Below are positions 10,467 through 18,483 of a DNA stretch of 49,003 nucleotides, piece after piece. The DNA is from Davidsoniella eucalypti (taxonomy: Eukaryota; Ascomycota; Sordariomycetes; Microascales; Ceratocystidaceae). The translations under genes and the position numbers were made by a program. The stretch's first letter is position 1, and each line of letters opens with the position of its first letter. Below the pieces are notes generated by a model. That model saw only the letters and a list, made by a program, of their open reading frames with translations, had not been told where the DNA came from and did no database searches. The stretch covers positions 1-49,003 of the forward strand of contig RMBW01000185.1 in the NCBI GenBank assembly GCA_004009845.1, given 5' to 3'.

Positions 10467-10645
10467 TGAGACGATATACGAGAATTTGCGAGGAAAAATG
10501 GTCGTAAAGATGAATTGAATTGAGACCGATGAGGGAGAAAGAGAAACTAAGACTAAACTACGAGGGAATCGGTCCCTATTTATGTCAAAGTCGAGTAGGG
10601 CCAAGGCATGACTTGGCCAATACTGATGGGCCTTAGACCCTTACA
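10467..10645 (-). repeat. 5' LTR of Gypsy element B
   Basis: A 179-bp partner of 4105-4283 that is followed by the second TGGTC duplication (10646-10650). In element orientation it has the U3 inverted repeat (GGCCAAG at 10599-10605 against CTTGGCC at 10612-10618), a TATA-like box, then the R-start. The near-identity of the two LTRs implies recent insertion. Confidence 0.95.
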
Positions 10646-11475
10646 TGGTCAATGGTATAGAATTTTGTTCGTTTGCCATCAAAGCATATCTGGACCTTCC
10701 TCTTTTGAAGGAATGCTGCAATCCATTGGGTGCAGTTATTCGGAAGACCTAGATCTCTGCAGTGCCACAGTAGGGTGTCCCTATTAACATGGTCGAAAGC
10801 GCCTTTAATATCAAGTAGTGCAATACTCGATTTCAGGCCCTGTTCTTTCCATGACTTGACTTGGTCCATGAGAACCATTGCTGCATCGATTGTCGATCGT
10901 TGTTTCCGTCCGCCAAACTGTGTGGGTGAAGTAGGCGTCCTTCGTTGCAGCCAAGAAACCAAGTCTCTGTGCAAAAATTCGTTCCAATACTTTACCTAAG
11001 CAGTTCAGCAGTGTGATAATCCGTTATGCTTGATTCGGGAATAGTCTGGTTTGTTGGTTTTTTCATATCACTCCAATGCCCTGGCGCCACAACTTAGACA
11101 CTGTCCTTTAGTGAATAGCTCCGTGTAGATAGTGGAGACCTCAGGATGGCCCTATAAGCATTTTGATCATTTGGATTTCCCATCTGGTCCAGCAGATTCT
11201 TTAGTTTGAGTCATGATAGCTCTTTCAATCTCAATGGAGAGATGTTAGGCCACGGCCATTTCGAGTTCTCGTGATGTGGGATGGGTAGAGTGTCTTCGTC
11301 CTCAGGGACTCACCTTTTTCGCCGCCCACAAATTCAGTAGCATCTTAGCTTTGTCTTCGAAAGACTCAGCCTTGACCCATTTTTCCTCGAGTGGTTGTAT
11401 ATACGGTCGGTTTTGGGTTTCGTGTATCTCATAGCAGTGAAGACTTCGTCGCCTGTTGCTTGTTCTAAGAACGAG
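10646..11475 (-). pseudogene. LINE A ORF2, RT N-terminal and linker part
   Basis: Continuation of LINE A on the far side of element B. 10646-10974 encodes RT fingers and palm (PTQFGGRKQRSTIDAAMVLMDQ, ALLDIKGAFDHVNRDT, FLQKRKVQICFDGKRT), almost identical to 36960-37245 in LINE E. Between 10975 and 11475 homology to E continues but with several indels and stops, so this copy was already decaying. It ends at the assembly gap, within the segment matching 36400-36450 of E. Confidence 0.88.
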
Positions 11476-12146
11476 NNNNNNNNNNNNNNNNNNNNNNNNN
11501 NNNNNNNNNNNNNNNNNNNNNNNNNNNNNNNNNNNNNNNNNNNNNNNNNNNNNNNNNNNNNNNNNNNNNNNNNNNNNNNNNNNNNNNNNNNNNNNNNNNN
11601 NNNNNNNNNNNNNNNNNNNNNNNNNNNNNNNNNNNNNNNNNNNNNNNNNNNNNNNNNNNNNNNNNNNNNNNNNNNNNNNNNNNNNNNNNNNNNNNNNNNN
11701 NNNNNNNNNNNNNNNNNNNNNNNNNNNNNNNNNNNNNNNNNNNNNNNNNNNNNNNNNNNNNNNNNNNNNNNNNNNNNNNNNNNNNNNNNNNNNNNNNNNN
11801 NNNNNNNNNNNNNNNNNNNNNNNNNNNNNNNNNNNNNNNNNNNNNNNNNNNNNNNNNNNNNNNNNNNNNNNNNNNNNNNNNNNNNNNNNNNNNNNNNNNN
11901 NNNNNNNNNNNNNNNNNNNNNNNNNNNNNNNNNNNNNNNNNNNNNNNNNNNNNNNNNNNNNNNNNNNNNNNNNNNNNNNNNNNNNNNNNNNNNNNNNNNN
12001 NNNNNNNNNNNNNNNNNNNNNNNNNNNNNNNNNNNNNNNNNNNNNNNNNNNNNNNNNNNNNNNNNNNNNNNNNNNNNNNNNNNNNNNNNNNNNNNNNNNN
12101 NNNNNNNNNNNNNNNNNNNNNNNNNNNNNNNNNNNNNNNNNNNNNN
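11476..12146. other. Assembly gap (671 N)
   Basis: Only N. It lies between the interior of LINE A and the first base of the LTR of element F, so it probably hides the rest of LINE A and the insertion site of F. The true length is unknown, and contig order across it rests on scaffolding alone. Confidence 1.
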
Positions 12147-12337
12147 TGAAAGGATCTAGGACCCAATCTTGTTGGCTGTGGTATCTACCACAGCCGTTAC
12201 TTTTGTCTATATAAGGAGGCCGTCTCCCCTCCTTATTCTTGTCTAGTTCTTCTCTTCCCTCTCTATCTTCTTTAACCTCGTCAAATACTATATCTCTTCT
12301 ACTTCTGCAAGCCTCGTTCTCGTCGTAGATCGTCACA
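12147..12337 (+). repeat. 5' LTR of element F (191 bp) with U3 palindrome
   Basis: It starts TGAAAGG directly after the gap and ends GTCACA. Its length matches the solo LTR at 31036-31226. A 10-bp perfect inverted repeat (GGCTGTGGTA at 12174-12183, TACCACAGCC at 12186-12195) precedes the TATA box TATATAAGG. A CT-rich tract with the R-start candidate TATCTTCTTTAA follows (12264-12275). Confidence 0.92.
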
Positions 12338-12657
12338 CTTTAAAGAAGATACCTGATTCTCTTATTGTTGACTGTTCAACACGATTCGTCTTGTCCTCTC
12401 TCTTGCTTTCACTTTGTCAGATTCAGACAACTCCTTGTTATAACTCTCTTCGCACCCAAGACCATACTACAAAGTTTGGAATAAACTCTTTCTCTTAAGC
12501 CAGTTGACTTCTCGTTACTGCAGAACTTGTTTCTTGCGTCGTAGCGAGTTTTTCACGGTAAAGTTTGAGCGTTTTGGAAAAGCTTACTGTTTGCTCTCGC
12601 TTGTGAGGAGTCTTTCACATTTAGTTGTGTAAACTCACATTTTTGTCTGCCCCCACC
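12338..12657 (+). promoter_or_regulatory. Leader of element F with self-priming site
   Basis: TTAAAGAAGATA at 12340-12351 begins two bases after the LTR and is complementary over 12 bases to TATCTTCTTTAA inside the LTR. The spacing is the same as in elements B and C, but the sequence is entirely different. The rest of the 320-bp leader is T-rich. It has no hairpin array like that of B or C and no convincing ORF. Confidence 0.75.
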
Positions 12658-13061
12658 ATGATTTTCCTCAACTTTCTCTCTTTTTTCTCGCTTTTTCCTT
12701 CCTGGTTTACACCAGTCAGTGCTGTGCACGATGGTGCCAGGAACGTTACCCCGCCGGTTCGCCCGTCGTGCGTCATCAGCGCACCAGGCTACCCCGCTCT
12801 GCCCGTCGTTTGGTCCGCGCCCCAGGATGGTGCTATCTGTCCTTGTTTCGAAGATCCGCTCGGCCAGCTATCGCCAAACTCCTCGGCCCCTTCCCAACCG
12901 GGCCTCAAATTGCATTACATGAGTCCTCGTTCCACGACCACTTGGGTCACATCCGTTTCTCCCTTTCTGTTCTGGTCGGCCATAGCGAGCCAGCCCACGC
13001 TCGTTTCGATTCCGAGCCTGCTGCCCGTGCTCGTGTCCTTCGCTTCCTCTTCAAACAATAG
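12658..13061 (+). pseudogene. Element F Gag N-terminal module, frameshifted
   Basis: The ATG at 12658 starts a hydrophobic segment (IFLNFLSFFSLF). After a frame change near 12700-12740 the conserved module appears in another frame: APGWCYLSLF, LLGPFP, SSFHDHLGHIRF and VGH, ending in a stop at 13059-13061. This aligns with the module in elements B and C at perhaps 35-40% by eye. Either an indel has split the frame or the module is encoded separately here. The stop is followed after one base by the ATG of the gag core. Confidence 0.6.
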
Positions 13062-13062
13062 A

Positions 13063-13575
13063 ATGTTGGGCATTGGAGCAGGTGCGTCAGACCTTTCGAG
13101 CTTCGAAAACCAGCTCAAGGCTGAACACCTCCGCCAGCAGACTCTCGATGTGCAGATTTCCATTGCCGAAAAGGAAGTTCGGCTAGCTGAGTTACAAGCC
13201 AAACTGCCCCAGAAATCCACTACCAGATTCTCGTTACCTGATGCCTCCAAGTTCTCAGGAGACAAGCGGGAATATTCAGCCTGGAGGTGTGAAATGGAAG
13301 GCAAGATTGCTGCCGATGGAGCCCTTATCGGCTCTCAACGGAATATCTGCTCCTATATCTACTCGCGACTTTCGACAAAAATTATGATGCAAATCGAACC
13401 GTGGTACAAGCAAGTCCAATTGCAGTCCCGGCCGTACGAGGAATTCCTTGCTGAGCTGGACAAGATGTTCATTGACCCCATGTCACGGTCAGAGCGTTGG
13501 AAGAGCTCCACGAGCTTCGGCAAGGCCGCAAGGAACCATTTTCTGACTTCATCCAACGATTCCAAAAGCTCCGCC
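13063..13575 (+). CDS. Element F gag core, truncated by element C
   Basis: The ATG at 13063 opens MLGIGAGASDLSSF. A likely coiled coil follows (ENQLKAEHLRQQTLDVQISIAEKEVRLAELQAKL), then a capsid region (FSLPDASKFSGDKREYSAWRCEMEGKI ... SYIYSRLS ... YEEFLAELDKMFIDPMSRSE) resembling the retrotransposon Gag family. The frame is open from 12625, so a larger product is possible, but the segment upstream of 13063 in this frame has no recognisable homology. C inserted at 13576, and the last residues of the computed ORF beyond that come from its LTR. Confidence 0.8.
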
Positions 13576-13756
13576 TGTAAGAGACTAAGGCCTAGTAAGG
13601 TTAGCCAAGGCATTCCTTGTCAGTACTAGAATCGGCTATAAGTAGGGACCTATTCCCGCCGATTATTAGTCTTAGTTTCTCTTTCTCCTTCATCGGTCTC
13701 AATCGAACTATTCCTTTACGACCAGTTTTCATCGCAACTCCTCGTATATCGTCTCA
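13576..13756 (+). repeat. 5' LTR of element C (181 bp)
   Basis: TGTAAGAGAC...GTCTCA. It is alignable with the B LTR but clearly diverged. It has an imperfect U3 inverted repeat (CAAGG/CCTTG), a TATA-like CTATAAGTAGGG and the R-start ATCGGTCTCAA at 13692-13702. Confidence 0.9.
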
Positions 13757-13758
13757 TT

Positions 13759-13769
13759 TTGAGACCGAT
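13759..13769 (+). promoter_or_regulatory. Self-priming site of element C
   Basis: TTGAGACCGAT two bases after the LTR, complementary over 11 bases to 13692-13702 in the LTR. The sequence is identical to that of B although the surrounding LTR has diverged. Confidence 0.8.
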
Positions 13770-13782
13770 AACTTCTTTATCT

Positions 13783-14056
13783 TGTCCAAGCATCCGCTTG
13801 CCCCTTTTGTCCGAGCATCTGCTCGCTGTGTTATCTCTGTCCAAGCCGTCCGCTTGCTACCTATTCTGTCCAAGCCGCCCGCTTGCTTTCTATCCTGTCC
13901 AAGCCGTCCGCTTGCCCTCTACTTTGTTCAAGCCGTCCGCTTGCTTTTCCTCCTCTGTCCAAACACTGTCTCTGTTTGCCTTCTTACCCCGTCCAGACTC
14001 CCTCTAAACAGTCTGCCCCCTTGTCCAAGCCTTCCCCTTACCAGGCTTGCCCCTAC
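13783..14056 (+). repeat. Leader hairpin array of element C with compensatory arm changes
   Basis: About nine units, each starting TGTCC and containing a 5-6 bp stem. Most arms are CAAGC/GCTTG, but others are CGAGC/GCTCG, CAAAC/GTTTG, CAGAC/GTCTG and CAAGCC/GGCTTG, with loops of 4-12 bases. Changes on one arm are matched on the other, which argues for selection on the stem. The array ends about 40 bases before the gag ATG. Confidence 0.8.
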
Positions 14057-14092
14057 CAGTCCGCTTGATTACCTCTTGCGCCCTTAGTCACG

Positions 14093-15349
14093 ATGTCTGA
14101 CTTCACCTTCCTGTTTCTGGTCATCCTGGCCTCCCTGAACTGCGCCGCCCTCGTTGGCTACTACGAGGCCTTCCTAATCATCAAGGAGAAACTAGCCCTG
14201 GCCCGCGTACACCTCCTAGACCCCAGCCAGGAACCTCCTGAGGGTTACACGCTGTCGGCCGTAGGCCTACCCGAGGATCGACCCTGGAGTAGACCCGGCT
14301 GGTGCTACCTTGCACTCTTTAAACGTAAGGAACGCGCGCGCCTCGCTGCCGTCCTAGGATTCTGCCCTGCCTCCCGTGACATCCTTAGTCACAGTCAGCA
14401 TTTCCACAGCCACCTAGGACATCTATCTTTCACCAGCGGTTTTGTCGGCCATGTTCACATCGGCCAAGCACGTACGCGTCAGGAACGCGTTGCTCGAACC
14501 TCGCTCCGCCCTTCCCTTCTCAAGTCGCCATTCATGGGCCTGCCTCGCACCCCCACGAGAGCACGCTCCAAGGCCAGGGAAACCACTGAACAATTGATCG
14601 CGACCGAGACAACTCATGCACGCACCCTGAGTCGAGTAACCACTTCTCGCAACCCCCTACCCGCAGACGATGAAGACGACGCCAGTGACATCCCATCTGA
14701 TACCTCTGACCTGGCACGTCTGGCCGAGAGCATGAGACCCCGCGATACCTACCCTGAATCTGACCGTGGTCGCCAACCCTCGCGTGAAGCCGACCGTCTG
14801 GACTCTCTGCAAACTGACATGGTAGAAATGAAGTCTATGATGAATCGACTCGGTCAAATGCTGTTCGCCAAAGAGCGTCATGATACTGCCGCTCCTCCGC
14901 TACCACCTGCCCCTGCTCCTCAGCCACTACCCGTCTCATCCAGCCAAAACCTACCCCGTCAGGTCCAGCCTCTACTTAGCGAATTCAGCGGCTTGCACTC
15001 TGACTACGAGATCTGGAGAAGACTGGCAACGAACAAGATGTTAATCGATGGAACAGCCCTAGGCGGTGACCTCTCTAAAGCAGTCTACCTGTACGGCCGC
15101 TTAGGCACGAACACGCAAGCCAAGTTGAACGTCTTTTTCGACTCTATCTGCCAACGATCCAGACCCTACGATCTGCTGCTGGAGAAACTCGACGATATGT
15201 TCCGGTCGCGCGAACGACTCACTAACGCTCGCATCGCCTTCTACAAGTCCGCTCAGGGAGATCGTGAAACCTTCAAGGCCTTCCACCTCCGATTCGAAAC
15301 CCTAGCCATGGAAGCCGGCATTCACGACGATACCACGTTGATCGACATC
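14093..15349 (+). CDS. Element C Gag, intact N-terminal module plus capsid, truncated
   Basis: The best copy of this Gag type. Residues 1-30 are hydrophobic (FTFLFLVILASL, then YYEAFLII), suggesting membrane association. Residues 35-135 carry the conserved module (RPGWCYLALFKRKERARLA, GFCP, HFHSHLGHLSF, GFVGH). Residues 145-290 are low-complexity, with acidic and proline-rich parts. Residues 300-419 form the capsid-like region (LLSEFSGLHSDYEIWRRLATNKM ... KLDDMFRSRERLTNARIAF). The TGA that ends the frame is the first codon of the inserted LTR of element D (15350-15352), so the natural C terminus with its zinc knuckle is lost. Confidence 0.88.
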
Positions 15350-15528
15350 TGACACGAACTAGGAAGAGGCAATGGCAAGCAATCTAGAGTAAAGACTTCG
15401 ATTGATACCGATGAAGGAGAAAGACTAATATCTGTTGGAATACGGCGGGAATAGGTCCCTATTTATAACCGTTTATCTGGCTAAGTATCTTACTTAGCCA
15501 AATACCAACTGGGCCTTAGCCCCTGACA
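15350..15528 (-). repeat. 3' LTR of element D (179 bp)
   Basis: TG/CA-bounded (TGACACG...CTGACA on this strand). The U3 palindrome is TGGCTAAGTA (15478-15487) against TACTTAGCCA (15491-15500), and a TATA box TATAAATAGGG is on the element strand. A polypurine tract containing a long G-run adjoins at about 15529-15545. A solo LTR of this family is at 23566. Confidence 0.92.
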
Positions 15529-15573
15529 TTATCCCCCCCCCTCTCGGATGCTAACTATAATCTAAAACTAATA

Positions 15574-18483
15574 CTAAAATACATTTTGCGCTAATAATGG
15601 GATGGTGGGTGGGTAAAAAATGAGGCCCCCCCGTAGGGGTGCATGAAACGGCCCCCCTGTCTTGGGTAGGAAGTCAGCTGATGCTGCTCCAATTAGCGCG
15701 CGGTCTAAGAATATGCGCCATGCGAGGGTGTCTTCGATATGTTTCACTGGTTCCCAAGTAGGGTCCTGGTAACCAGACCATTTAACCAGTGCTTGTTCAT
15801 GCCCACGGTATTTCCGTTGGCGGACAATTTCTTCCACGCGGAATTCTCCTTCGGCTATAGCGTCGTCTCCGTATGCTTCCTCCCTTGAGACAGCCTCAGG
15901 TTCGTCGTCTTGGATGACCTGTGAGGGCAGGGGGTTAGTCCCTGCGTGTCGTACCTTGCTGATGTGGAAGACTGGGTGGACTAGGCCTGGAATGTTAAGT
16001 CGGACTGCGTGGGTGCCTATCAGGCCTGTAACCGTGTAGCGGCGAGCTAGCCAATCTAGCTTCTTAGAGGGTCTTTCAGAAGCGATGTTTTCGCATTTCA
16101 GGAGCACTACGTCTCCTATCTGAAACTGGGAGGCTGGCTGGCGGCGGCGGTTAGCTGCTGTCTCCTGATAATCCTGTGCTGACGCCATGGCAACCTGTGC
16201 GAAACTGGTGGCGTCGCGGATTTTGTCTAGGAAGGCCTGGGCGTCGTGTACCGGGGACTGCGTAGAGGATGGTTCGCTAGTGGGAGATGGCTCGATGATG
16301 TCCATGTTGTAACCGTGTGTCGCGAAGAAGGGGGAGATGGCAGTGCTCGAGACGGTGCGGTTGTTTAGGGCGATCTGTGCTTGTGGAAGGAGATCCGCCC
16401 AGTTGTCCTGGGCGAAGGAACAGAAGATCCTGAGGAAGGTTTCAATCTCCTGGTTGCTTCGCTCCTGGGCACCGTCGGTTTGAGGGTGAAAGGCCGTAGA
16501 GAGGCGACGTTTGATGTTGAGACGGCGGCATGCTTCTCCCCAGAATAGTGATGTGAACTGGGGGCCGCGGTCTGACACGATGGCTGAGGGAAAACCGTGG
16601 TGTGCGAATACGTGGGTGAATAGAGCGTCAGCTGTTGCTTTCGCGGAGGTGTCTGACATGGGGATAAGGATCTGCGACTTGGAGAGTCTGTCGGTGACGC
16701 CGAGGATGAATGTGCAGTGCTTGGAAGGTGGTAAGGGGCCAATGAAGTCCATGGCTAGCTCGGTCCAGTGGCGGTCTGGAACAGGAAGGGGTTTCAAGAG
16801 TCCGCGCTTTTGTTCCCGCCAATACTTGCTTTTACCGCATGTAGTGCAGTTGGCTACGAATTGGCGTACATCGTTGGTGAGTCCTGGCCAGGAGTATTCC
16901 CGTGAAACTAGGTCCCGTGTGATTTCGCGGCCAGGGTGTCCAGACAAGTGTGAGTCGTGGATAGTCTGGATCAGCTTGGTGCGGAGGGGTTCAAAGCGAG
17001 GGATCCATAGTCTGTTGCGCCAGCGTAGGAGGCCTCGGTCGTCGATGGAACATTCGCTGATTTGCCATTGGAGGCCCCATGCTGAGGGGAATGATCTGGC
17101 GCCATCGAGGACAAGGGATCGTGCAAGCCACCATCTATTATTGGTCTGCAGGGCTTGTGTCCATAGTGAGGTAAGGTCGGCGTCCCCGAAGGGTGAGGGG
17201 AGAGTGGACTGTGTGGCTATGTCGTCTGAGGGAATGTCGGCGTCCGGGATGTTGGACCAAAGGGCGTTGACAACTACTAGGTTGTCTCCTACTGTTGCGG
17301 GGGCGAGGAGTTGGTGTACTCTACTCATGAGTCTGTCGTCACTGGCATCCTTGGGCATGTCCTGGTCCCTGCGCGATAGTGCGTCGGGGATCACTTGGTC
17401 AGTTCCAGGACGGTGTTTAAGTTCAAAGGAGAAGTCCGACAGTTCGTATCCCCAGCGGCGTTGCCTTTCTGCTAGGGACCTTTTGGTTCTGAAGAACTCC
17501 AGGTTGCGGTGGTCGGTGAAGACCGTGAAGTGTATACCCAGCAGGAAGTGTCTCCATTGACGAATGGACCAGTAGATAGCCAGCATTTCCTTATCGTGAA
17601 TGGGATAGTTGGATTCTGCTGGCGTGAGTTTCCTAGATAGGAAGGCAATGGGGTGGTGATGTCCGTCAGGGCCGCGCTGGGTGAGTTCAGCGCCTAGTGC
17701 ATAGCCTGAGGAGTCCGCGGAGAGGATTGTTTCCCTGTCCGGGTCGTAGGGGGCTAGTAGAGGAGGAGAGATGAAGGCATCCTTGATGCTGTGGAAGGCC
17801 TGGTCGCAGGCAGGGGACCAAACAAAGGGGGTGTCCTTTTTAGTTAAGTTGGTTAATGGCGCAAGGGTGTCGGATATGCGCGGGACGAAGTCCCTATAGA
17901 AGTTTATGAAACCAATAAAGCGGCGGAGCTCGGTTAGTGTGTAGGGGCGCTCCCAATTACGAATGGCTTCAGTCTTTTCGGGGTCTGCCCTTATGCCGAT
18001 ACCAGGGCCGACTAGGAAGCCTAGGAACTTGATCTCCTTGGCTGCGAACTCGCACTTCTTGATGTCGAGTTGGAGGTCGGCTTTGTCGAGGGCAGAGACT
18101 ATTTCCAGGACGAGGTTGCGATGGTCCTGGAGCGAGCCCTTAGAATAGATGCACACATCGTCAATGTAGGCGTCGCAGCTGATACCGTGCCATTTGTCGA
18201 GGACTCCGTTGATGCGTCTCTGGAAGGCAGCAGGGGCGTTGGTTAAGCCGAAAGGGACGACGTTCCACTGGAAGGCACCCAGGGGTGTTCTAAAAGCTGT
18301 TATGTGTTCAGAGCCTGGGGCTATGCGAATCCTGTGGAAGGCGGAGATGACGTCGACTTTTGAGACCCACTCGGAACTGGCGATGCGTTGGAGCGTTTCC
18401 CCCATAAGTGGCAGGGGGTACTTATCTTTGATGGAGGCGTCATTGACACCACGATAATCGATGCAAAAGCGTACGCCACCTCC
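15574..18483 (-). CDS. Gypsy D pol: RT, RNase H, integrase, chromodomain (5'-truncated)
   Basis: At least 943 residues of uninterrupted pol read from the truncation point; the first in-frame ATG is at 18405, but homology (GGGVRFCIDYRGVN) continues to 18483. Domains in order: RT (AFRTPLGAF, PFGLTNAPAAFQR, YIDDV), RNase H (SGYALGAELTQR, YTDHRNLEFF type), integrase finger (HPGR, CTTCGKSK), core (AMDFIGPLP, IVSDRGPQF, SNQEIE) and chromodomain (ALVKWSGYQDPTWEPVKHI). Codon frame and catalytic residues look undamaged, so the loss of the 5' half was recent. It is about 65-70% like B by eye. Confidence 0.92.
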   Translation of the reverse strand, partial: GGGVRFCIDYRGVNDASIKDKYPLPLMGETLQRIASSEWVSKVDVISAFHRIRIAPGSEHITAFRTPLGAFQWNVVPFGLTNAPAAFQRRINGVLDKWHGISCDAYIDDVCIYSKGSLQDHRNLVLEIVSALDKADLQLDIKKCEFAAKEIKFLGFLVGPGIGIRADPEKTEAIRNWERPYTLTELRRFIGFINFYRDFVPRISDTLAPLTNLTKKDTPFVWSPACDQAFHSIKDAFISPPLLAPYDPDRETILSADSSGYALGAELTQRGPDGHHHPIAFLSRKLTPAESNYPIHDKEMLAIYWSIRQWRHFLLGIHFTVFTDHRNLEFFRTKRSLAERQRRWGYELSDFSFELKHRPGTDQVIPDALSRRDQDMPKDASDDRLMSRVHQLLAPATVGDNLVVVNALWSNIPDADIPSDDIATQSTLPSPFGDADLTSLWTQALQTNNRWWLARSLVLDGARSFPSAWGLQWQISECSIDDRGLLRWRNRLWIPRFEPLRTKLIQTIHDSHLSGHPGREITRDLVSREYSWPGLTNDVRQFVANCTTCGKSKYWREQKRGLLKPLPVPDRHWTELAMDFIGPLPPSKHCTFILGVTDRLSKSQILIPMSDTSAKATADALFTHVFAHHGFPSAIVSDRGPQFTSLFWGEACRRLNIKRRLSTAFHPQTDGAQERSNQEIETFLRIFCSFAQDNWADLLPQAQIALNNRTVSSTAISPFFATHGYNMDIIEPSPTSEPSSTQSPVHDAQAFLDKIRDATSFAQVAMASAQDYQETAANRRRQPASQFQIGDVVLLKCENIASERPSKKLDWLARRYTVTGLIGTHAVRLNIPGLVHPVFHISKVRHAGTNPLPSQVIQDDEPEAVSREEAYGDDAIAEGEFRVEEIVRQRKYRGHEQALVKWSGYQDPTWEPVKHIEDTLAWRIFLDRALIGAASADFLPKTGGPFHAPLRGGLIFYPPTIPLLAQNVF

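Larger units (their letters stand above)
4105..10645 (-). mobile_element. Gypsy element B, near-complete Tf1/sushi-type chromovirus
   Basis: This is a 6.54-kb LTR retrotransposon in minus orientation. Both 179-bp LTRs are present (TGTAAGG...TCTCA in the element's own orientation) and the element is flanked by the 5-bp target duplication TGGTC. Order in the element's own direction: 5' LTR, self-priming site, leader with nine hairpin repeats, gag (two frames), protease, pol (RT, RNase H, integrase, chromodomain), a 290-bp spacer with a polypurine tract, 3' LTR. Frameshifts in gag (about 9530-9580) and protease (about 7975-8000) suggest it is recently dead, although pol is open from end to end. 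It sits inside LINE A, so it is younger than that LINE copy. Confidence 0.95.
1999..11475 (-). mobile_element. LINE A, Tad-like non-LTR retrotransposon, interrupted by Gypsy element B
   Basis: This minus-strand LINE inserted into the older Gypsy pol. Its poly(A) tail shows as the T-tract at 1999-2022, followed by a 3' UTR (2023-2166) whose last 40 or so bases (TTCATTAATCTTATGGAGC and on) are the signature found in many micro-insertions to the right. ORF2 is read leftwards. It is split at 4104/10646 by element B, whose 5-bp target duplication TGGTC (4100-4104 and 10646-10650) lies in the reverse transcriptase. The 5' part runs into the assembly gap at 11476, so the ORF1 and endonuclease parts are not visible. 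The copy at 34522-39723 shows what is missing. Confidence 0.9.
12147..13575 (+). mobile_element. Gypsy element F, 5' part (second LTR family)
   Basis: A plus-strand Gypsy element of a different LTR family: 5' LTR, self-priming site, leader and gag are present. It is cut at 13575 by insertion of element C (candidate left target duplication CCGCC at 13571-13575). Pol and the 3' LTR are absent from the window. Two solo LTRs of the same family lie at 26971 and 31036. Confidence 0.85.
13576..15349 (+). mobile_element. Gypsy element C, 5' part (same family as B)
   Basis: Plus-strand chromovirus related to B, carrying a 5' LTR, self-priming site, leader hairpin array and an unbroken gag. It is cut at 15349 by element D. 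The insertion lies inside the gag of F, so C is younger than F and older than D. The remainder of C is not in the window, because D was itself truncated at 18483. Confidence 0.9.
15350..18483 (-). mobile_element. Gypsy element D, 3' half, truncated at the subtelomeric block
   Basis: Minus-strand chromovirus inserted in the gag of C (left flank ACATC, 15345-15349). The 3' LTR and most of pol are present. The 5' half (gag, leader, 5' LTR) and the rest of C and F are missing, because sequence homologous to D stops at 18483, where the block-start motif of S1 begins. A chromosome break or recombination fused the retrotransposon nest to a subtelomere here. Confidence 0.92.

Noticed and set aside
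11302..12336. Long ORFs (up to 344 codons) across 11476-12146
   Set aside because: They consist mostly of unknown bases from the assembly gap.
16511..17560. 349-codon plus-strand ORF opposite element D pol
   Set aside because: Antisense shadow of the well-supported pol frame; no homology or domain in its translation.
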